Shown here: positions 50,530 to 58,140 of the stretch, in pieces
Layout: each line of letters starts with the position of its first letter
Position numbering within the stretch: position 1 is the first letter of the stretch
Source: Chitinophagales bacterium
Lineage (GTDB): Bacteria > Bacteroidota > Bacteroidia > Chitinophagales > LD1
DNA: 64,000 bases
Assembly: GCA_026129525.1 (NCBI GenBank)
Contig: JAHCHW010000007.1
Location: 1 to 64,000 of the forward strand
Reading direction: 5' to 3'
The notes under the pieces: generated by a model
The model's database searches: none
What the model was told of the DNA's origin: nothing
The model's input: the letters and a program-made list of their open reading frames with translations, nothing else
Made by a program: the position numbers and the translations under genes

Positions 50530-51072
50530 TTACCGCGCAAACAACCTTCGCATTATGCCGGCAAAACCTATCAGCACAAACGAAGGAATCCAGACCCACA
50601 CAAATTCGCTTTTAATTACCCGCCATCCCCACTCGCTGAAAAAAGCTCCAACACCAATGGGCGAAACTTTAATAGGGCGGAAAGGAAAAAAATAACGCGT
50701 GTTATCGAACGGTGAAAAGAAAGCTACCCCCAGACCTCCGGTAGTCATGGCATCTAACACGGCATGCGAGGCAGTTGTCAAAAAGAAAAACAAAAACAAT
50801 AGCCACCAACGCGCGGTGTATATTGTCTCTTCACGATAAAGGGCAAGATTTACAAACAACGCAAGTAAAGCGGCAAAGCAAAACGAATGCGTAAAACCGC
50901 GGTGTCCCCAAAAACTTTCGTAAGGCACGCCTAGTTTAAATCCCAGCGCATCGGCATCGGGTATAACCGCACAAAAAATACCGAGCAACCAAAACTTCCA
51001 ATTGGTATTGTTAAGGAAAGTAAGCTTGCCTATTGCCACCGAAGCAATGGCATGTGAAAATGCTGACGCCAT
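50530..51072 (-). CDS. YdjM/DUF457-type membrane-bound metal-dependent hydrolase family protein
   Basis: 180 residues with about four helices. Conserved polar motifs for metal binding: FSHAIASVAIG near the start, AVIPDADALGFKLG, FWGHRGFTHSFCFAALLALF and SHAVLDAMTTGGLGVAFFSP. These are signatures of the YdjM/DUF457 family, related to phospholipase C-like folds; the substrate is unknown. Operon-like with the TMTC-like gene (3 bp gap). Confidence 0.85.
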   Translation of the reverse strand: MASAFSHAIASVAIGKLTFLNNTNWKFWLLGIFCAVIPDADALGFKLGVPYESFWGHRGFTHSFCFAALLALFVNLALYREETIYTARWWLLFLFFFLTTASHAVLDAMTTGGLGVAFFSPFDNTRYFFPFRPIKVSPIGVGAFFSEWGWRVIKSEFVWVWIPSFVLIGFAGIMRRLFAR

Positions 51073-51182
51073 ACAATGTATTAAATGTTAATGCTGCGAA
51101 AGAAAAGCAATTCTGTATTTTGTTGGCTGATAACTTTCCAATAGATGATTGTATTGAATAGCACAACTTCCCCCTACTTTCC

Positions 51183-51190
51183 TACATTTG
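51183..51190 (+). promoter_or_regulatory. TACATTTG -7 element of kdsB
   Basis: TAnnTTTG match 23 nt before the kdsB ATG. Confidence 0.5.
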
Positions 51191-51213
51191 GCAGTACTGC
51201 GAAACAACAATAA

Positions 51214-51999
51214 ATGAAAGTTATAGGCATTATTCCCGCTCGCTACGCATCTTCCCGCTTTCCCGGGAAACCCCTTGCTGCTATTGGTAACAAAACCATG
51301 ATTCGCAGAGTGTATGAGCAGGCGCTCAAAGCCAAGTCTCTTTCACAGGTTTGGGTGGCTACCGATGACGAGCGGATTTGTAATGAAGTAAAAAACTTTG
51401 GCGGCAAAGTGGTTATCACCTCTGCCAATCACAAAAACGGCACCGAGCGCTGTGCCGAGGCTGCTGCTTCACTTAATGCCGATATAATTATCAACATACA
51501 AGGCGATGAGCCTTTTATACATCCCGAACAAATTGATTTGCTGGCACAGTGCTTTGCCGATGCGAATACCTCTATTTCCACACTCATCAAGGAACATCCC
51601 ATGAACGAGGAACTACACAACCATGCTCGCATTAAAGTAGTGGTAAATAAAAATATGGAAGCGTTGTATTTCAGCCGCAATGTTATTCCGTTCGTTAGTG
51701 AGCATTCTTCCGTTGCCATAAAAGGGTTTGCACAGGATGAAAAGAAACAGGTGTTGGTTACAGATACAACATCCGGTGCGGCTACTGTTTTTTACAAACA
51801 CATAGGCATTTACGGATACCGTGCCGATGTTTTACAGCAGATAGTTCAGTTGCCGCCTTCGCCTCTTGAAATGGCAGAAAGTTTAGAGCAATTGCGTTGG
51901 TTAGAAAACGGTTATCGTATTCGGTGTGCTTTAACCCCCCACGAAAGTATTTCCATTGATACGCCCGAAGACCTGGAAGCAGTGAAAAAGTTTCTTTAA
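51214..51999 (+). CDS. kdsB: 3-deoxy-manno-octulosonate cytidylyltransferase
   Basis: 261 residues, family length. CTP-binding GIIPARYASSRFPGKPL, VWVATDDERI, NIQGDEPFIHPEQID, YFSRNVIPF, HIGIYGYRADVLQQI and SLEQLRWLENGYRI are diagnostic. It activates Kdo as CMP-Kdo for attachment to lipid A, so it belongs functionally with the lpx genes at 18-22 kb. First gene of a plus-strand group. Confidence 0.96.
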   Translation: MKVIGIIPARYASSRFPGKPLAAIGNKTMIRRVYEQALKAKSLSQVWVATDDERICNEVKNFGGKVVITSANHKNGTERCAEAAASLNADIIINIQGDEPFIHPEQIDLLAQCFADANTSISTLIKEHPMNEELHNHARIKVVVNKNMEALYFSRNVIPFVSEHSSVAIKGFAQDEKKQVLVTDTTSGAATVFYKHIGIYGYRADVLQQIVQLPPSPLEMAESLEQLRWLENGYRIRCALTPHESISIDTPEDLEAVKKFL

Positions 52000-52033
52000 C
52001 AGGTTTCTGTTACAATCCGTTTAACTTAGTGCC

Positions 52034-52324
52034 ATGCGAACCAAAAACAATGTAACGCTTAAGGAGGCATTGGAGGCAATGGTAAAAGAGTCGAAACTGA
52101 AAAACGGTATTGACGAGGTGCGGGTGCAGGAGCAGTGGTTTAAACTGATGGGGGCACCCATTGCCAAATACACGCAACAAATTTCGCTCCGCAAAGGTAA
52201 ACTGTATGTAAAGGTAGAGTCGGCTCCCCTTAAGCAGGAGTTAAGTTACTCGCGCGAAAAAATTAAAACACTCTTTAACCGCGAGCTGGGCGAAGAGGTA
52301 ATACGCGAAGTAGTAATTATGTAG
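52034..52324 (+). CDS. DciA-like (DUF721) protein
   Basis: 96 residues, basic. VRVQEQWFKLMGAPIAKYTQ, LRKGKLYVKVESAPLKQELS and YSREKIKTLFNRELGEEVIR match the DUF721 domain. DciA, the founding member, loads the replicative helicase DnaB in bacteria lacking DnaC; whether the short Bacteroidota version does so is family inference. Lies 34 bp after kdsB. Confidence 0.85.
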   Translation: MRTKNNVTLKEALEAMVKESKLKNGIDEVRVQEQWFKLMGAPIAKYTQQISLRKGKLYVKVESAPLKQELSYSREKIKTLFNRELGEEVIREVVIM

Positions 52325-52414
52325 CTAACTGACGTATGCAGCAATCCACAGTAAACTGTTTAAACCGTTTCTGCCAGCTTATCTAAATAGGTATATCTTG
52401 CAATCACTGTAGTA

Positions 52415-53746
52415 ATGAGGTTTTTCGGTTTTCTATTTTTTCTTCTGTCATGCTCGCTTCAGGTAAAAGCACAAGCCGGCACCGATGATGCCGTTAAATT
52501 GCGACTGATGATGGTTGATGCCATGCTGGAACTCAATCAGGCAATGCTGGAAGGTGTAACCGCCAGTATTGATACGCTCAATCTTCCCGAAAATACTTCT
52601 GTTATTAAGGATAAGGACATGCAGATTACTCTGCTGCGAATGAAACGCGCCCGCGACAAGGCGTTGCTCATGCCTTATTTCGAACAAATGAAAGACAGCC
52701 TTATCAACGAAATTACTTTACTGAAAACCGAGAAGGATGCGCTGGAAGCACGCTTAAAACCCGCTGAAAAAGTGCAGCCGGTGGTCATTAAATCGCAAAC
52801 ATTGGTTTCGAAAAAAGATACGTTGTTGCTGCAAACTACCGTTGACCCCGTTAGCGGTGAAGAGCAAACGCTTATTACCAATGTAAAAACCAACGAAGTA
52901 ATAGTAATGAACAGCGCCATGAGCGATGCAGAGCGGAAGAAAAATGAAAAGCAATTGAAGAAGTATAAGAGCATAGCTCCGGTTGATACTGTAATGGTGT
53001 TGGATGTTGAAGAAAAGCCGGTTGCTTCTAAAAAGAAAGAGAAAGAAAAGCCGGTTGCAACAAAAGCTGACAATAAGCCATCCGTATCATCTGTTGCTAA
53101 ATCAGAAACATTCCTCAAAAAAGCAGCTAAGGAAATTGATGAACGCAATTTTAATAAAGCTGAGGAATATATCGCTCAGGCTATTAAACTTACCCCCGAC
53201 TACTATGATGCTTGGTATGCCTTGGCTGAGATGGATGCCGCAAACGGCTTAACCACAAAAGCGCTGAGCGAATACGAAAAATGTGTTGCCATTGACAGCA
53301 GCCGCAGCGAAGTGTTTTACAAAATGGGAAGCCTTCATTTAAAGAACAACCGCAAGAAAGAAGCGTTACTATGTTTCAACAAAGCCATCGAAAAAAATCC
53401 GTTGTACATTGATGCGCTGATGCAGCGTGCGGCTATTTACACCGAATTTAAACGTTTGTTCGATGCTATTCGCGATTACGATAAGATTACACTTACCGAT
53501 AACAGATACTATAAAGCTTACTTAGCGCGGGGTATTACCAAAATGAGTTTTCGTTTGTATGACGATGCATCTGAAGATTTTACCCGCTACCTCATTTTCG
53601 ACCCCGATAATCCCGAAGCCTACTATTACCGTGCGCTCTGTCGCATTGGCAACAACGAAATGACCGATGGCTGCTTAGACCTTTCCGTAGCTATGCAAAA
53701 AGGATACCCCACAGCCGAAAAAGCCTACAAGCAAAGCTGCAAGTAA
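52415..53746 (+). CDS. exported TPR protein
   Basis: 443 residues. A signal peptide (MRFFGFLFFLLSCSLQVKAQ) leads into a predicted coiled-coil helical region (about 25-120), a low-complexity lysine/valine-rich linker (about 190-230, EEKPVASKKKEKEKPVATKA), and six or so TPRs (about 235-440: AEEYIAQAIKLTPDYYDAWY, ALLCFNKAIEKNPLYIDALM). Probably a periplasmic or outer-membrane-associated scaffold. No enzymatic motif is seen. Confidence 0.78.
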   Translation: MRFFGFLFFLLSCSLQVKAQAGTDDAVKLRLMMVDAMLELNQAMLEGVTASIDTLNLPENTSVIKDKDMQITLLRMKRARDKALLMPYFEQMKDSLINEITLLKTEKDALEARLKPAEKVQPVVIKSQTLVSKKDTLLLQTTVDPVSGEEQTLITNVKTNEVIVMNSAMSDAERKKNEKQLKKYKSIAPVDTVMVLDVEEKPVASKKKEKEKPVATKADNKPSVSSVAKSETFLKKAAKEIDERNFNKAEEYIAQAIKLTPDYYDAWYALAEMDAANGLTTKALSEYEKCVAIDSSRSEVFYKMGSLHLKNNRKKEALLCFNKAIEKNPLYIDALMQRAAIYTEFKRLFDAIRDYDKITLTDNRYYKAYLARGITKMSFRLYDDASEDFTRYLIFDPDNPEAYYYRALCRIGNNEMTDGCLDLSVAMQKGYPTAEKAYKQSCK

Positions 53747-53753
53747 GTTGCCC

Positions 53754-53960
53754 ATGCGTAATACAACCAAACTGAAAACTCTATTACTAAAATACACTGT
53801 ATCGTTCGATATGGATGCTGATGGGTTGTTTACACTGTTGTTGATTGACAAGAATACCAACCACACAAAAAGGTTCGAGGGAGAATCGTATAGTAAAGTG
53901 TTAGCAAAAGCCTACAGCTACTTGTTGAAAGAAGTAAAGCACATTAAAGCAACACGCTAA
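53754..53960 (+). CDS. small protein of unknown function
   Basis: 68 residues from ATG 53754 (a TTG two codons upstream is possible). KLKTLLLKYTVSFDMDADGL, FTLLLIDKNTNHTKRFEGES, YSKVLAKAYSYLLKEVKHIK: predicted as a three-stranded sheet followed by a helix. It starts 7 bp after the TPR gene, and its stop overlaps the stop of the convergent fusion gene by 4 bp. I do not recognise it; the clean alpha/beta pattern and tight spacing favour a real gene. Confidence 0.55.
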   Translation: MRNTTKLKTLLLKYTVSFDMDADGLFTLLLIDKNTNHTKRFEGESYSKVLAKAYSYLLKEVKHIKATR

Positions 53961-55780
53961 TTCTTTTTACGGGCTTCGGCTGTTCGAATAAACTCGTCAA
54001 TAATTTGCGTGGCAGGATATGGATGCGCCATGTGGTATAAATGCTCGCGGAACAAATCGTATTCGTTTGGGTTGGTAACATCGCGCACATCAATCATAGA
54101 GCCTCTATAAATGCGAGGCACGTAGCGCGCTACTCCATCGCGCTCACTTTTCAGAATAAGAATAGGAATTTGCAACCGGGGAATATTCACCAACCCCTTT
54201 TGTTCGTCAAACACTCTGCTTTGCTCTAAAGCAGAATGAGTTTGAATGGCAAATATTTTGGCGGGAAGGCGATTTAGTGCCCGCTCAATTGGAATGCGGT
54301 TAAGGTGCGGCAGCGAATCCATGTTTGTCATTAGAAACAGAATCCGTTTTTTGGTAGCTGTCCATATACGGTCGCGCATACTGCTTTCTTTACTGATAAG
54401 CCAGTCGGAAAGCGCAATGCCGCGTTTACGAACGCCTTCTTTCGAATCGAACGGAATTACACTGCGGGCGGCAATCAACATGGTTTTGGCTGCCAGTCCT
54501 TTTATGTTTGATAGTGCCGGAAGAATAACATTATCTAAGAAGCCGAGTATGGCATGTTTCGATTCCTCTCCGAAAAACGGATTGGCACCAATACGACCGC
54601 ATAAATATTTTTTAATGGCAGGGTATTTATCCAACTCGCGGTCAATCATCATAAAATAAATGTTGCCCATCGAATGGTCGTAGATGTAAACCGGATGCCC
54701 CTTGCTGCCAAAGTAATCTACGGCTGCCTCAATGTTTTTAGTTACATGATGCGAATACTCCGATGGCGGCAAATCGTGCGGAATTGAGCCATAATGCATA
54801 GCGGCTGCTATGTACAAGTGTGAAGGGATGGTAGCAAGCAATCCGTCAAATGAGTTTAATCCCAAAAAGCCGTGTATGAGCAACACAACCGGCAACTTTT
54901 CTTTGGCATTCTCTTTATAAGGGTTAGCAGTATCAATGCGGATAAAACTTGTGCCGTAAGGCGTTTCGCGTTTAATCTCTACCTGTGGCCATGTAAGAGC
55001 CGTATCGTCAATAAATACAGTTACACGCTTCTGCACATTTGGCACATAGCGCAAAAAGCCGGGGCTTTCATCTTCTTTAGCATCTACGGCATACAACCAT
55101 GCAAGGGGGCGCCTTTTGTCTGCCTTGGTGGCTAAAAACGCAATTCTTCGCGACTGCTTTAAAAAGTAGGGTGTTCCGGTAACTTCCTTTTCTTTTCGTG
55201 TGGTTACTACAACGGCTATCTCTTTGCTTGCAAAGGCTTTTGAATTTCGCTCAATTCCTGCCACTCTTCCGGTTGGGTCGCTGGCAAGAAACACATAATC
55301 AAAGCCCTTCTTGTTGTGCTGCTTTAAATAGGTTGAAACAGCACTATTGAACTCTTCGGCATAAGCTTCCAAACTTTCGCGGCTAAAGTTCAAGCCTATA
55401 ATCTGCTCGCGGGTAATAAGCCCGCTGCGGTAAAGTCTGCCTAAAAATTTACGTGCATCCAGTACCCCTTCTAAATTTCGCTGCCTTGCCAACGGAGAGT
55501 TTACAAACGTGTAGAGTATGTTTTGCGGGTTCTTTAGCTCTTGGTAATTCTCCAAAATATAAGCATAAGCACCGGCAGGCGATTGTCCGTGCGATAAGCC
55601 AACTAAAAATTTTTCTCCCTTCTCAAGGGTTTTGTTGGCATAGCGTATAAAATCTTTGCCAACGGCTTTGTCGAACAGTTCTTTGGTTAAGAAATATTTT
55701 GTATCGGGAACCGGTATGGTTTGATGCTCGCTGTGTATGCTTTGCAAGGCAGGGGCTTCCATTAATGCTGCTGTATTCAA
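53957..55780 (-). CDS. fusion of NagB/6-phosphogluconolactonase-like domain with alpha/beta hydrolase
   Basis: 607 residues, no signal peptide. Residues about 30-235 resemble the glucosamine-6-phosphate isomerase / 6-phosphogluconolactonase fold: FLVGLSHGQSPAGAYAYILE, FVNSPLARQRNLEGV, GFDYVFLASDPTGRVAGIER and RRIAFLATKADKRRPLAWLY. Residues about 270-600 are an alpha/beta hydrolase: oxyanion region VVLLIHGFLGLNSFDGLLAT, nucleophile Ser370 in IYIYDHSMGN, acid candidates in LILKSERDGVARYV, and His candidates in REHLYHMAHPYPA. The isomerase half has SHGQSP where active members have SGGSTP, so it may not be catalytic. A sugar-linked esterase is a guess only. Confidence 0.78.
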   Translation of the reverse strand: MNTAALMEAPALQSIHSEHQTIPVPDTKYFLTKELFDKAVGKDFIRYANKTLEKGEKFLVGLSHGQSPAGAYAYILENYQELKNPQNILYTFVNSPLARQRNLEGVLDARKFLGRLYRSGLITREQIIGLNFSRESLEAYAEEFNSAVSTYLKQHNKKGFDYVFLASDPTGRVAGIERNSKAFASKEIAVVVTTRKEKEVTGTPYFLKQSRRIAFLATKADKRRPLAWLYAVDAKEDESPGFLRYVPNVQKRVTVFIDDTALTWPQVEIKRETPYGTSFIRIDTANPYKENAKEKLPVVLLIHGFLGLNSFDGLLATIPSHLYIAAAMHYGSIPHDLPPSEYSHHVTKNIEAAVDYFGSKGHPVYIYDHSMGNIYFMMIDRELDKYPAIKKYLCGRIGANPFFGEESKHAILGFLDNVILPALSNIKGLAAKTMLIAARSVIPFDSKEGVRKRGIALSDWLISKESSMRDRIWTATKKRILFLMTNMDSLPHLNRIPIERALNRLPAKIFAIQTHSALEQSRVFDEQKGLVNIPRLQIPILILKSERDGVARYVPRIYRGSMIDVRDVTNPNEYDLFREHLYHMAHPYPATQIIDEFIRTAEARKKN

Positions 55781-55892
55781 ATTATCTCAATTAAACGCAA
55801 CTGCGATAATGCAAAAAAAACAGTAGGGTAAAAACTGCTTAACGTCATGTTTAAATAAGGCGTAAATAGGTTACTTCCCGCATTCCCTCAAT

Positions 55893-55908
55893 CTTCTATT
55901 TTTACCGC
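55893..55908 (+). promoter_or_regulatory. CTTCTATTTTTACCGC promoter-like motif
   Basis: Contains TATTTTTAC, 21 nt before the ATG of the carboxylase gene. Differs by one base from the motif at 63735-63750. Confidence 0.4.
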
Positions 55909-55925
55909 CCCTAAAGCAAAGGCTT

Positions 55926-57575
55926 ATGAGCGTAAAAACCGAGAAACAAAATTTGGAGTTCAACAAAAATGAAGATGCCAACAAACTTTTGTTAAGCGAA
56001 CTTAAACGTGTGAGCGAGCAGGTAAAGTTAGGCGGAGGTAAAAAGTCTATCGAAAAACATAAAGCCAAAGGCAAACTAACAGCCCGTGAGCGTATAGAAC
56101 TGCTTTTCGATAAGAATAAACCAACGCTCGAAGTAGGCGAATTGGCTGGCTACGGCATGTACGAAACCGAAGGTGGTTGCCCATCGGGCGGTGTAGTAGT
56201 GCAGTTAGGCTACATTAAAGGAAGGCTGTGTATTGTTGTGGCAAATGATGCCACTGTTAAAGCCGGTGCGTGGTTCCCCATTACAGCAAAAAAGAATTTG
56301 CGTGCTCAGGAAATTTCTATTGAAAACCGATTGCCTATTATTTATTTGGTTGATAGTGCGGGTGCTTATTTGCCCATGCAAGACGAAGTGTTTCCCGATA
56401 AAGAAAACTTCGGTCGCATTTTTTACAACAACTCCATAATGAGCGCTATGGGTATTCCGCAAATTGCGGCTATTATGGGTAGCTGTGTAGCTGGTGGAGC
56501 TTATTTACCTATATTAAGCGATGAAGCCCTGATTGTCGAAGGCACCGGCTCGGTGTTTTTAGCCGGAAGTTATCTGGTAAAATCGGCCATTGGCGAAAAT
56601 GTGGATAACGAAACCCTGGGCGGGGCGAGTACTCACTGCGAAATATCAGGCGTTACCGATTATAAAATGAAGAATGATGAGGAGTGCCTTAAAACCATCC
56701 GCAATTTGGTAGATAAATTCGGGCACAACGATAAAGCAGGTTTCGACCGTATTGAACCGGCACCGCCAAAAGAAAACCCCGAAGAGATTTATGGCATTAT
56801 TCCCGAAAGTATTACCAGCCAGTACGATACCCACGAACTCATAAAGCGCTTGGTAGATAATTCCGAAATGGAGGAATACAAAGAGGAATACGGCAAAAGT
56901 ATTATATGTGCTTATGCTCGTATTGATGGCTGGGCAGTAGGCATTGTAGCCAACCAACGCAAAGTAGTGAAAAGCGCTAAAGGTGAACTCCAATTTGGCG
57001 GAGTTATATACAGCGATAGTGCCGACAAAGCAGCTCGTTTTATAATGAACTGTAATCAAAAGAAAATCCCCTTAGTGTTTTTGCAGGATGTTACCGGCTT
57101 TATGGTTGGATCGCGTAGCGAACATGGCGGTATTATTAAAGATGGAGCCAAAATGGTGAACGCTGTTTCCAATTCGGTTGTTCCAAAGTTTACCATAGTA
57201 GTTGGAAACAGCTACGGAGCAGGTAACTATGCCATGTGCGGTAAAGCTTATGGTCCGCGCTTTATTTATGCCTGGCCCGGTTCGCGCATTGCAGTAATGG
57301 GTGGCGACCAAGCGGCTAAAACACTGTTGCAAATACAAGTAGCTACGCTAAAGGGCAAAGGGCAGGAAATTCATCCCGATGATGAAAAGAAACTCTTAGA
57401 TGACATACGCGCACGTTACAACAAAACACTAGATCCCAAATATGCCGCTGCCCGCTTGTGGACAGACGGTATTATTGACCCGCTCGAAACCCGTAAGGTA
57501 ATAAGTATGGGCATAGAGGCTGCGAATCATGCTCCTATTACAAAACCTTTCAATGTTGGGGTAATACAAACCTGA
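55926..57575 (+). CDS. acyl-CoA carboxylase beta subunit (methylcrotonoyl-CoA type)
   Basis: 549 residues with the two crotonase-like carboxyltransferase halves. N-terminal half: KLTARERIELLFD, DATVKAGAWFPITAKKNLRA, LVDSAGAYLPMQDEVFPDKE and GIPQIAAIMGSCVAGGAYLP, which fit the 3-methylcrotonoyl-CoA carboxylase beta type used in leucine breakdown. C-terminal half: PLVFLQDVTGFMVGSRSEHG, FTIVVGNSYGAGNYAMCGKA, WPGSRIAVMGGDQAAKTLL. No biotin carboxylase or biotin carrier gene is adjacent, so the alpha subunit must lie elsewhere. Propionyl-CoA specificity is less likely. Confidence 0.88.
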   Translation: MSVKTEKQNLEFNKNEDANKLLLSELKRVSEQVKLGGGKKSIEKHKAKGKLTARERIELLFDKNKPTLEVGELAGYGMYETEGGCPSGGVVVQLGYIKGRLCIVVANDATVKAGAWFPITAKKNLRAQEISIENRLPIIYLVDSAGAYLPMQDEVFPDKENFGRIFYNNSIMSAMGIPQIAAIMGSCVAGGAYLPILSDEALIVEGTGSVFLAGSYLVKSAIGENVDNETLGGASTHCEISGVTDYKMKNDEECLKTIRNLVDKFGHNDKAGFDRIEPAPPKENPEEIYGIIPESITSQYDTHELIKRLVDNSEMEEYKEEYGKSIICAYARIDGWAVGIVANQRKVVKSAKGELQFGGVIYSDSADKAARFIMNCNQKKIPLVFLQDVTGFMVGSRSEHGGIIKDGAKMVNAVSNSVVPKFTIVVGNSYGAGNYAMCGKAYGPRFIYAWPGSRIAVMGGDQAAKTLLQIQVATLKGKGQEIHPDDEKKLLDDIRARYNKTLDPKYAAARLWTDGIIDPLETRKVISMGIEAANHAPITKPFNVGVIQT

Positions 57576-57585
57576 TGTACAAAAC

Positions 57586-57609
57586 AATGCCCGCACGGTG
57601 GCGGGCATT
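57586..57609. terminator. bidirectional hairpin terminator
   Basis: AATGCCCGC-ACGGTG-GCGGGCATT: a perfect 9-bp GC-rich stem with a 6-nt loop, between the convergent carboxylase (stop 57575) and small Ig-like (stop 57632) genes. A T-rich stretch (CTGTTTTTTAG) follows 15 bp later on the plus strand. Confidence 0.8.
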
Positions 57610-57631
57610 GAGCATTAAACTTGTCTGTTTT

Positions 57632-58018
57632 TTAGTTTATGACAACGGTGTAAGAGGAACACCGTTCACTCATTGCAGCATTGCCTGATTTTCTGTCTTT
57701 ACTGGCAGTTATCGTGGCGGTTGCAGGGCATGGGCATGTTCCCGCTCCTGCAACAAAAACCATTCCCTCGGTGTTGGTGGTATAGCTGCCGCTTATGCAG
57801 GTAAAACCAACTGTTGCTCCGGGAACTACATTGCCGGCAATATCCCGCACAACAACCGTTACGTTCCATGCACTGGTATCGCCCGAGTAAATGCGAACGG
57901 TGTCAACGCGTGGTTCGGGGCAGGTGCCCGGACAAATCTTGTACTTACAAATAATGAACATTAAAATTACTCCAAGCAATAAGCCTGCAAGGAACAGAAT
58001 GGGTGATTTGTTTTTCAT
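57632..58018 (-). CDS. small membrane-anchored Ig-like domain protein
   Basis: 128 residues. An N-terminal hydrophobic helix (about 6-25, LFLAGLLLGVILMFIICKYK) looks like an anchor, not a cleaved signal. A short cysteine-proline segment (KICPGTCPEPRVDT) precedes a Big1-like Ig domain: WNVTVVVRDIAGNVVPGATV, GFTCISGSYTTNTEGMVFVA. Seven cysteines outside the helix suggest disulfides in the periplasm. Function unknown. Confidence 0.7.
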   Translation of the reverse strand: MKNKSPILFLAGLLLGVILMFIICKYKICPGTCPEPRVDTVRIYSGDTSAWNVTVVVRDIAGNVVPGATVGFTCISGSYTTNTEGMVFVAGAGTCPCPATATITASKDRKSGNAAMSERCSSYTVVIN

Positions 58019-58140
58019 AATGCTGAGTTTTTGGTGTTAATAATGAGCGTAAGGTACTATTGTCTCCATTTCGCAGGTAATAAAAAGTTATCTTTTTTTC
58101 GCCACCATATCTATATTCGGGTAAAAGTGTCCTACCGGGC

